From assembly GCA_002780065.1 (NCBI GenBank), contig PEWQ01000182.1, forward strand, positions 1-5,115: DNA of 5,115 bases, read 5' to 3'. The notes beneath the pieces were generated by a model, which did no database searches, had not been told where the DNA came from, and was given only the letters and a program-made list of their open reading frames with translations. This DNA comes from Candidatus Hydrogenedentes bacterium CG07_land_8_20_14_0_80_42_17 (GTDB lineage: Bacteria > UBA8481). Of this stretch, positions 1-5,115 are shown piece by piece (positions within the stretch are counted from its first letter, which is position 1; each line of letters starts with the position of its first letter). The position numbers and the translations under genes are program-made.

Positions 1-1383
1 GTGACCGAGATCGAGCAGGATATTCTTCCGCCTGGGCTCAATGAAGATGTCGTTCGAACGATTTCGCAAAAGAAGAACGAACCTGATTTTATGCTTGTGT
101 GGAGACTCGATGCATATAGGCATTGGCTCAAAATGGAAGAGCCTCATAACTGGCCGAACATTCATTACAATCCTATCGATTATCAATCAATAAGTTATTT
201 TGCATCGCCAAAAAGGAATTCTCATTCCAGTCTAAATGAAATCGATCCGAAACTTATTCGCGCTTATGAAAAACTCGGAATTCCGATCGAAGAGCAGAAA
301 CGACTTTCTGGAGTTGCAGTGGACGCTGTCTTCGATAGTGTCTCGGTTGCGACTACTTTTAAGAAAGAGCTGGAGGAGCGCGGAATAATTTTCTGCTCTT
401 TCTCCGATGCTGTAAAAAATCATTCGGACCTTGTCAAAAAATATCTAGGCTCGGTAGTTCCTCAAGCGGATAATTTTTTTGCGGCTCTGAACTCGGCTGT
501 GTTTTCTGACGGATCATTTTGCTATATTCCGCCCGGAGTGAAATGCCCGATGGAGCTTTCTACTTATTTCAGAATCAATGCCGCAGGCATCGGCCAGTTT
601 GAAAGAACACTCTTAATCGCAGATAAGGGCAGTTCAGTGAGCTATCTCGAGGGTTGCACCGCTCCGATGCGCGACGAAAATCAGCTCCATGCCGCTGTGG
701 TTGAATTGATTGCGCTCGAAGGTGCAACGATAAAATACTCGACAGTTCAGAATTGGTATCCCGGCGATGAAGAGGGCAGAGGCGGAATATTTAATTTCGT
801 CACGAAGCGCGGAAAGTGCTTTGCCGATTCACGCATCTCGTGGACTCAGGTCGAGACCGGTTCCGCGATAACATGGAAATATCCCAGCGTCATTCTGCAG
901 GGAGACAGATCAGTCGGCGAATTTTATTCCGTTGCGGTGACGAACAAACGTCAGCAGGCTGATACCGGGACGAAGATGATTCATATAGGGTCGGATACGC
1001 GCTCGACAATTGTGTCAAAGGGAATATCCGCCGGCAGAAGCAATAATTCGTATAGAGGACTTGTAAAGATTTTACCTCGGGCAATGCGCTGCCGCAACCA
1101 TTCTCAGTGTGATTCACTTTTGATTGGAGACAAATGCGGAGCGCATACTTTCCCATATATCGACGTAAAAAATAGTTCCGCTATTATCGAGCACGAAGCA
1201 AGCACTTCGAAGATAAGCGAGGATCAGCTCTTCTATTGCGCTCAGCGCGGAATCGGTATGGAAGACGCTGTTTCGCTCGTGGTATCGGGATTTTGCAAAG
1301 AGGTCTTCAGGAATCTTCCGATGGAATTCGCTGTTGAAGCTCAGAAACTTCTTTCTGTCAGTCTCGAAGGAAGTGTGGGGTGA
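1..1383 (+). CDS. sufB: SufB, Fe-S cluster scaffold subunit (5' partial)
   Basis: SufB is the core scaffold subunit of the cytosolic SufBC2D complex; it accepts sulfur from SufS/SufU and builds Fe-S clusters at its interface with SufD. The 460 visible residues carry family blocks throughout: GLNEDVVR (12-19), [10 protein letters not shown]-like [10 protein letters not shown] (about 181-190), EGCTAP (217-222), a QNWYPGD block, [15 protein letters not shown] (281-295), [13 protein letters not shown] (318-330), QCDSLLIG (369-376) and a C-terminus ending GSVG. Against E. coli SufB as I remember it, the C-terminal half aligns without gaps at an offset of 35, so Cys219, Cys370 and Glu399 match the functional Cys254, Cys405 and Glu434. 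The E. coli cysteine-rich insertion near residue 80 is absent. The first codon is GTG, but Val1-Thr2-Glu3 aligns with the internal GF(V/F)T block about 25 residues into E. coli SufB. I therefore read it as an internal valine with the true start upstream. Identity is certain; the start is not. Confidence 0.97.
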   Translation: MTEIEQDILPPGLNEDVVRTISQKKNEPDFMLVWRLDAYRHWLKMEEPHNWPNIHYNPIDYQSISYFASPKRNSHSSLNEIDPKLIRAYEKLGIPIEEQKRLSGVAVDAVFDSVSVATTFKKELEERGIIFCSFSDAVKNHSDLVKKYLGSVVPQADNFFAALNSAVFSDGSFCYIPPGVKCPMELSTYFRINAAGIGQFERTLLIADKGSSVSYLEGCTAPMRDENQLHAAVVELIALEGATIKYSTVQNWYPGDEEGRGGIFNFVTKRGKCFADSRISWTQVETGSAITWKYPSVILQGDRSVGEFYSVAVTNKRQQADTGTKMIHIGSDTRSTIVSKGISAGRSNNSYRGLVKILPRAMRCRNHSQCDSLLIGDKCGAHTFPYIDVKNSSAIIEHEASTSKISEDQLFYCAQRGIGMEDAVSLVVSGFCKEVFRNLPMEFAVEAQKLLSVSLEGSVG

Positions 1384-1385
1384 AA

Positions 1386-1392
1386 AAAGGAG
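1386..1392 (+). promoter_or_regulatory. sufC ribosome binding site
   Basis: AAAGGAG lies 5 nt before the ATG at 1398, a strong Shine-Dalgarno match at good spacing. It sits just after the sufB stop codon (1381-1383) and decides the sufC start in favour of ATG 1398 over the in-frame GTG at 1380. Confidence 0.85.
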
Positions 1393-1397
1393 AAAAA

Positions 1398-2156
1398 ATG
1401 TTAGAGGTAAATGAATTGCACGTTTCGATCGCTGGGACAGAGATATTAAAAGGTGTGAATCTAGAAGTAAAGCCTGGCGAAGTCCACGCAATTATGGGAC
1501 CGAATGGCTCGGGGAAGAGTACATTCGCTCAGACGCTTGCTGGGCATCCTGCATACACTGTGACATCGGGAACGGCATTATTTCAGGAAACAAATATTTT
1601 TGAATTGAAGCCGGAGTCGCGCGCTCGAATGGGGCTTTTTTTGGCGTTTCAATATCCTGTCGATATTCCGGGCGTCGGCAATGCGTTCTTTTTGCGCACT
1701 GCATACAACGAATTGCATAAGAGCAGAGGCGAATCGGAACTCGATCCGATGGAGTTCATGGAGTTATTAAAGAATAAGATGAAGCTCGTGGAGATGGAAG
1801 ATGAGTTCATGTCGCGTTCGGTGAATGACGGATTTTCCGGCGGAGAGAAGAAGCGGAACGAGATACTTCAGATGGCAGTGCTTGATCCTCAACTTGGAAT
1901 TCTGGACGAAACCGATTCGGGACTGGACATCGATTCTTTGAGGATCGTTGCTGAAGGCATCAACAAGCTTCGGCGCAAAGACAATGCTTTTGTTTTGGTG
2001 ACGCACTACAAGCGCTTATTGGATTACGTGACTCCTGATTTCGTTCACGTGATGGCTGACGGTAGGATAGTGAAATCCGGAGGCTTTGAGCTTGCGGGGC
2101 TTCTTGAAGAGAAAGGCTATGACTGGATCGAAAAGGAATTAAGAGTCGAGCGATGA
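1398..2156 (+). CDS. sufC: SufC, ABC-type ATPase of the SufBCD complex
   Basis: SufC is a soluble ABC ATPase that binds SufB and SufD; ATP-driven SufC dimerisation reshapes the SufB-SufD interface during cluster assembly. It is not a transporter subunit, and no membrane partner is encoded nearby. The 252-residue protein is of normal family length. It shows Walker [10 protein letters not shown] (34-42, Lys40), the Q-loop glutamine in AFQYP (Gln85), the signature [11 protein letters not shown] (146-156), Walker B with catalytic Glu171 in LGILDETD (166-173), the D-loop SGLD (174-177) and the switch histidine His203 in VTHYKR. Lys40, Glu171, Asp173 and His203 have the same numbers as in E. coli SufC, which supports the ATG start. 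An in-frame GTG at 1380 would add MKKGEK, but it overlaps the sufB stop and those codons are the ribosome binding site itself. The gene follows sufB by 14 nt and is followed by an unusually long 72-nt gap. Nothing appears broken. Confidence 0.98.
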   Translation: MLEVNELHVSIAGTEILKGVNLEVKPGEVHAIMGPNGSGKSTFAQTLAGHPAYTVTSGTALFQETNIFELKPESRARMGLFLAFQYPVDIPGVGNAFFLRTAYNELHKSRGESELDPMEFMELLKNKMKLVEMEDEFMSRSVNDGFSGGEKKRNEILQMAVLDPQLGILDETDSGLDIDSLRIVAEGINKLRRKDNAFVLVTHYKRLLDYVTPDFVHVMADGRIVKSGGFELAGLLEEKGYDWIEKELRVER

Positions 2157-2177
2157 TGAATTATGATTATGATAGTA

Positions 2178-2195
2178 CGCAGGCTAAAGCCTGCG
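2178..2195 (+). repeat. REP-like palindrome in the sufC-sufD gap
   Basis: CGCAGGCTAAAGCCTGCG is a perfect inverted repeat: 8-bp arms around AA, or more realistically a 7-bp GC-rich stem with a TAAA loop. It is followed by GCT. From memory, this kind of palindrome is a dispersed intergenic repeat in several environmental phyla, resembling REP elements mobilised by TnpA_REP (RAYT) transposases; I could not check this. Only one copy was noticed in the window. It may be a neutral insertion, or it may stabilise the 3' end of the upstream mRNA. It lacks a good U-tract, so it is a poor intrinsic terminator. Confidence 0.6.
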
Positions 2196-2202
2196 GCTTT
2201 CG

Positions 2203-2217
2203 TTTCGGACTCCGAAA
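2203..2217 (+). promoter_or_regulatory. Small hairpin overlapping the sufD ribosome binding site
   Basis: TTTCGGACTCCGAAA folds as TTTCGG/CCGAAA with a 3-nt ACT loop. An alternative pairing uses CTTTCG (2197-2202) with CGAAAG (2213-2218). In either fold, part of the sufD Shine-Dalgarno (2215-2221) is inside the stem, so the hairpin could lower sufD translation when ribosomes are not arriving from sufC. The pairing is visible in the sequence; a regulatory role is inference. It may instead be the second arm of the adjacent REP-like unit. Confidence 0.4.
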
Positions 2218-2221
2218 GGTG
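2215..2221 (+). promoter_or_regulatory. sufD ribosome binding site
   Basis: AAAGGTG lies 7 nt before the ATG at 2229. It is a moderate Shine-Dalgarno and is the only good one in the 72-nt gap, which supports the sufD start used here. Its first bases can pair into the hairpin just upstream. Confidence 0.65.
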
Positions 2222-2228
2222 AAAGTAA

Positions 2229-3437
2229 ATGCCTGACAGAAATTCGTGGCTGACTGAATTTGAGAATCATTTCGAAAAAAATTCGGTAATGATTCAAAAA
2301 AATTATCCGTGGCTATTCGAGCGCAGAATCGAGACTGCGGCGAAACTCTCGAAACAAGGTTTCCCCTCAAAAAGAGATGAGGAATGGCGGTTCACGAATA
2401 TGGAGCCTTTATGGAAGATTCCTTTTCTTGTTGATTATTCGAAAACTTTAGTTTCGTTTGGCGATGAGCCATTAGATGGCGTCGAGATAACGAATGATAT
2501 TTCGGAAGTTTTTAGAGAAGATTTAGAAGACGAGTTTGACTCGAACGATTCATTCGAGCTATTGAACTCGATTCTATTTTCTAATTGTGTTTGCGTTAGA
2601 TTAAAGCGCGGCACGAAGCTTGCGAACCCGATTTTAATTCGAATTGCCGGAAGTGTAAGAAACGGACTTTCATTTCCAAGGGTGCTATTCGTTGCAGAAG
2701 AAGGAAGTGAGGCTACGGTCATTGAAGAGCAGATGGCGGGGCTTCCCGCGAATACGCTCTCAACATCCAAGATAGATGTTATTCTCAAGCCATCTTCTTC
2801 AATTATATGGAATCGCATTCAGACGAAGTTATTTGCTCAAAAAAGTATATCTATTTTAAAAGTTAGACAGGCGGAAAAATCCTGTTTCAATGTGAGGACT
2901 GTGACGATGAATTCCGATTTCGTAAGAAACACGATGTCGGTCTTACTGGACGGCGACGGAGCCGTTTGCAAAATGAATGGAATATTTTTAGTGAAGGGAG
3001 ACGAGCTTATCGACAACCACACGATGCTCGAACATTTAAAGCCGAATTGTCAGAGCCGTCAGCTTTACAAGGGAATAGTTGCGGAGCGCGGCCGAGGAGT
3101 ATTCAACGGAAAGATTTATGTTCATCGCGAGGCGCAAAAGACCGATGCGAGGCAGACCTCGAAGAATCTGATTCTTTCGGATCGTGCTTCTATCGATGTG
3201 AAGCCTCAGCTCGAAATATTTGCAGATGATGTAAAATGTTCACACGGCTCAACAGTCGGGCATATAGATGAGAACGCGCTTTTCTATCTTACGTCCCGAG
3301 GCATTTCTGAAAAAACCGCAAGACAGATGCTGACGAAAGGATTCATAAATGAGATACTCGAAGATTGCGAATCGGAAGATTTGAAGATGAGATTAGAAAA
3401 AGATGTTTCTGATTGGTTGGATACCGTTAGGGAGTAA
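2229..3437 (+). CDS. sufD: SufD, Fe-S cluster scaffold subunit
   Basis: SufD is the SufB paralogue that completes the SufB1-SufC2-SufD1 scaffold and is needed for iron acquisition and cluster formation. The 402-residue protein has the helical N-terminal part with the SufD hallmark P-x-K-x-x-EEWRFT (46-56), a divergent middle beta-helix region, and the conserved C-terminal block DDVKCSHGSTVGH (about 333-345) followed by FYLTSRGIS, which resembles the SufB FYCAQRGI block. Cys337 and His339 match E. coli SufD Cys358 and His360 at a constant offset of 21; His360 is reported as important for cluster assembly opposite SufB Cys405. E. coli SufD has 423 residues, so this one is slightly short but complete. 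Sequence conservation is lower than in SufB or SufC, as is usual for SufD. It begins after the structured 72-nt gap and ends 2 nt before sufS. Confidence 0.95.
   Translation: MPDRNSWLTEFENHFEKNSVMIQKNYPWLFERRIETAAKLSKQGFPSKRDEEWRFTNMEPLWKIPFLVDYSKTLVSFGDEPLDGVEITNDISEVFREDLEDEFDSNDSFELLNSILFSNCVCVRLKRGTKLANPILIRIAGSVRNGLSFPRVLFVAEEGSEATVIEEQMAGLPANTLSTSKIDVILKPSSSIIWNRIQTKLFAQKSISILKVRQAEKSCFNVRTVTMNSDFVRNTMSVLLDGDGAVCKMNGIFLVKGDELIDNHTMLEHLKPNCQSRQLYKGIVAERGRGVFNGKIYVHREAQKTDARQTSKNLILSDRASIDVKPQLEIFADDVKCSHGSTVGHIDENALFYLTSRGISEKTARQMLTKGFINEILEDCESEDLKMRLEKDVSDWLDTVRE
3429..3434 (+). promoter_or_regulatory. sufS ribosome binding site inside the sufD end
   Basis: AGGGAG sits within the last codons of sufD, 5 nt before the sufS ATG at 3440. 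Ribosomes finishing sufD at 3437 are therefore placed directly on the sufS start, which suggests translational coupling. Confidence 0.75.
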
Positions 3438-3439
3438 AT

Positions 3440-4678
3440 ATGAACGACACTACGAGCAGAGAAAAATTGAATAAGTTGAGAAACGATTTTCCGGCATTGC
3501 ATCAGCTTGTTAGAGGAAGACCTTTAGTATATCTCGACAATGCCGCAACTACTCATAAGCCGCGGGCAGTGATCGATACTCTGGTTCAGTTTTATTCCAT
3601 GGATAATTCGAACATACATCGCGGAGTGCATTACCTCAGCGAGAAAGCGACGTTTGCTTACGAAAAGGCTCGAGGCCAAGTGAAGCGTCTTTTGCATGCG
3701 AAGAGCGAGCAGGAGATAGTGTTTACGCGCGGAGCCACGGAAGCGATAAATCTTGTTGCGAAGACATTTGGCGATATGAGAGTCAAGGAAGGCGACGAGA
3801 TTTTGATCTCTGCGATGGAGCATCACTCGAACATTGTTCCTTGGCAGATGCTTTGCGAGAAGAAAGGCGCGCGGCTGAAGGTGATTCCGATGAATGACCG
3901 CGGCGAGCTTTTATTGGACGAATACGAAAAACTTCTCACGGAAAAAACAAAAATTGTTTCGATTGTCTGGATCTCGAATTCGCTTGGAACAAGGAATCCG
4001 ATTTCTGAGATGATAAAAATGGCTCACGAAAAAGGAATTCCATTTCTTGTCGATGCGGCGCAGGCAGTCGCTCACGAACCGATTGATGTGACAAAATTTG
4101 ATTGCGATTTTTTGGTATTCTCAGGACATAAATCGTACGGACCTACGGGAGTGGGTGTGCTTTACGGAAAGTCGAAATTGCTCGAGGAAATGCCGCCGTG
4201 GCAGGGTGGCGGCGATATGATAAAATCCGTGACCTTTGAAAAGACTTTATTCGCGGATATTCCATACAAGTTCGAAGCGGGCACTCCGAACATTGCAGGT
4301 GGAATTGGATTAGGAGCAAGCCTGGAGTATCTAGAATCCATCGGCTGGGATTGGATCATGCAACACGAGAAGTCTTTACTTGCTCATGGAACTCGGCTAT
4401 TGACGGAGATTGCCGGATTGAAGCTGATCGGAACTGCGGCGAACAAGGCAGGAGTTCTTTCTTTTGTTATGGATGGAATTCATCCTCACGATATCGGAAC
4501 GATTCTCGACAGACACGGAATTGCGATCAGGACAGGGCACCATTGCACTCAGCCTGTAATGCAAAGAATGGGAGTGCCTGCAACCGCGCGCGCGTCAATT
4601 GCATTATACAATATGCCGGAAGAACTTGACGTTTTGGCGGAGACTTTGAAGGTTGTAAAAAAGGTGTTTGAACGATGA
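3440..4678 (+). CDS. sufS: SufS, group II cysteine desulfurase
   Basis: SufS is a PLP enzyme that converts L-cysteine to L-alanine and holds the sulfur as a persulfide on its active-site cysteine. The 412-residue protein shows VYLDNAATTHKP near the N-terminus, the PLP-stacking His128 in MEHHSN, Asp205 and Gln208 in VDAAQA, the PLP-binding Lys231 in SGHKSYGPTG, the persulfide Cys369 in RTGHHCTQP and substrate-binding Arg384. Lys231, Cys369 and Arg384 match E. coli Lys226, Cys364 and Arg379 at a constant offset of 5. The short RTGHHC loop marks it as SufS/CsdA type rather than IscS/NifS. His350, in HPHD 19 residues before Cys369, corresponds to B. subtilis SufS His342, which binds zinc in the SufS-SufU complex; as I recall, E. 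coli has Tyr there. This fits the sufU gene directly downstream. It starts 2 nt after sufD and overlaps sufU by 4 nt. Confidence 0.97.
   Translation: MNDTTSREKLNKLRNDFPALHQLVRGRPLVYLDNAATTHKPRAVIDTLVQFYSMDNSNIHRGVHYLSEKATFAYEKARGQVKRLLHAKSEQEIVFTRGATEAINLVAKTFGDMRVKEGDEILISAMEHHSNIVPWQMLCEKKGARLKVIPMNDRGELLLDEYEKLLTEKTKIVSIVWISNSLGTRNPISEMIKMAHEKGIPFLVDAAQAVAHEPIDVTKFDCDFLVFSGHKSYGPTGVGVLYGKSKLLEEMPPWQGGGDMIKSVTFEKTLFADIPYKFEAGTPNIAGGIGLGASLEYLESIGWDWIMQHEKSLLAHGTRLLTEIAGLKLIGTAANKAGVLSFVMDGIHPHDIGTILDRHGIAIRTGHHCTQPVMQRMGVPATARASIALYNMPEELDVLAETLKVVKKVFER
4661..4666 (+). promoter_or_regulatory. sufU ribosome binding site inside the sufS end
   Basis: AAGGTG, preceded by a run of A, lies 8 nt before the ATG at 4675 and inside the sufS coding end. 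It supports this start, which shares ATGA with the sufS stop codon, the usual arrangement for stop-restart coupling. Confidence 0.65.
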
Positions 4679-5115
4679 TAAACTTTACAGATGAAATGAG
4701 GGATTTATATCAAGAGACGATTCTCGATCACAACAGGAGTCCTAGAAACTTTAGAAAGATTGAAGGAGCAGAGAGTCTTGAAGGATTCAATCCGCTTTGC
4801 GGAGACAGAATGACGATTTACATCAAGATGGATGGTGAGCTGATCGCAGATATTGGATTCGAGGGATCAGGCTGTGCTATTTCCAAGTCTTCTGCTTCGA
4901 TCATGACAACAATAATTAAAGGGCTCGATAAGAAATCTGCTCTGGAATGGTTCGAGAAATTTCATGAGTTAATTACGCGGCCGCTGGGTGCAAAAATTGA
5001 TTCTGAACGGTTCGGCAAGCTTCTGGTTTTTGCTCAAGTCTCTGAATATCCTTCTCGAGTAAAATGCGCAGGGCTGGCGTGGCATACCTTGAAGTCCATT
5101 TTAGACGGAAAAAAA
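4675..5115 (+). CDS. sufU: SufU, zinc-dependent sulfurtransferase for SufS (3' partial)
   Basis: SufU accepts persulfide sulfur from SufS and passes it to the SufBCD scaffold. The frame opens at ATG 4675 and has no stop through the last base, giving 147 codons. The N-terminus MINFTDEMRDLYQETILDHN matches the family pattern LY-x-x-x-I-x-DH. The four zinc ligands of B. subtilis SufU (Cys41, Asp43, Cys66, Cys128) are seen as Cys42 and Asp44 in NPLCGDR, Cys67 in EGSGCAIS and Cys131 in SRVKCAGLAW. Arg128, three residues before Cys131, matches B. subtilis Arg125. The 63 residues between Cys67 and Cys131 include the insertion that separates SufU from the true scaffold IscU, and the IscU active-site histidine is not seen. 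B. subtilis SufU has 147 residues, so probably only a few codons and the stop are missing. It overlaps sufS by 4 nt (ATGA). Its place beside a SufS bearing the zinc-swap histidine argues for the sulfurtransferase role rather than a scaffold role. Confidence 0.95.
   Translation, partial: MINFTDEMRDLYQETILDHNRSPRNFRKIEGAESLEGFNPLCGDRMTIYIKMDGELIADIGFEGSGCAISKSSASIMTTIIKGLDKKSALEWFEKFHELITRPLGAKIDSERFGKLLVFAQVSEYPSRVKCAGLAWHTLKSILDGKK

Noticed and set aside
1114-1491. 125-codon open frame on the - strand across the sufB-sufC junction
   Set aside because: It is antisense to the conserved SufB C-terminus and the SufC start, shows no recognisable domain, and is best explained as a shadow of the real genes.
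1398-2156. ABC transporter ATPase
   Set aside because: The [10 protein letters not shown] segment, E. coli SufC residue numbering and position between sufB and sufD identify SufC; no permease gene is present.
2162-2173. Tandem TATGAT strings after sufC, resembling -10 promoter elements
   Set aside because: No convincing -35 sequence was found at about 17 nt upstream, and the A/T-rich gap makes chance matches likely. An internal promoter for sufDSU is not supported by sequence alone.
2178-2205. Palindrome as a Rho-independent terminator after sufC
   Set aside because: The stem is followed by GCTTTCGTTTCGG rather than a run of T, and sufD, sufS and sufU continue the same pathway downstream, so termination here would be unexpected. 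Weak attenuation cannot be excluded.
2435-2818. 127-codon open frame on the - strand inside sufD
   Set aside because: It is serine-rich, low-complexity and antisense to sufD, with no family motif; a by-product of sufD codon use.
2966-3229. 87-codon + strand frame inside sufD
   Set aside because: It lies in another frame, fully within an intact sufD, and has no recognisable features.
4675-5115. IscU-type scaffold instead of SufU
   Set aside because: The 63-residue spacing between the second and third cysteines, the RVKCA-L-AW ending and the suf context all match SufU, and the IscU histidine is not seen.
1-5115. A previously undescribed system hidden in the window
   Set aside because: Every gene belongs to the known SUF pathway with intact key residues, and the only sizeable non-coding stretch is 72 nt. 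Nothing seen supports a new system.

Overview
The window is one gene cluster read left to right on the + strand: sufB, sufC, sufD, sufS and sufU. It encodes a SUF iron-sulfur cluster assembly machine. SufS and SufU mobilise sulfur from cysteine, and the SufB-SufC-SufD complex is the ATP-driven scaffold on which clusters are built. Both ends are cut. SufB starts inside its conserved N-terminal block, so about 10-25 residues lie upstream, and SufU is still open at the last base. No promoter for the cluster and no terminator after it can be seen.

Layout: sufB (1-1383, 5' partial), sufC (1398-2156), a 72-nt gap (2157-2228) holding a REP-like palindrome and a second small hairpin that touches the sufD ribosome binding site, sufD (2229-3437), sufS (3440-4678) and sufU (4675-5115, 3' partial). 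The other junctions are 14 nt, 2 nt and a 4-nt ATGA overlap. This points to one transcript with translational coupling, and the sufC-sufD gap is the exception. No gene is supported on the - strand, and no RNA gene, CRISPR array or complete mobile element was seen.

The residues known from E. coli and B. subtilis work to be essential are all present. They are the SufB and SufD residues for cluster formation, all SufC ATPase motifs, the SufS PLP lysine and persulfide cysteine, and the four SufU zinc ligands. SufS also has a histidine (His350) where B. subtilis SufS has the residue that takes over the SufU zinc, so SufS and SufU look like a matched pair that would not need SufE.

Organism: a bacterium with moderate G+C (mid-40s percent by eye). 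The order B-C-D-S-U is neither the Bacillus order (C-D-S-U-B) nor the E. coli order (A-B-C-D-S-E). Protein style and the intergenic palindrome suggest the Bacteroidota/Chlorobiota/Ignavibacteriota neighbourhood or a similar environmental lineage, but this is a low-confidence impression. Overall this is a normal housekeeping operon. I found no new biological system; the most unusual item is the structured sufC-sufD gap.
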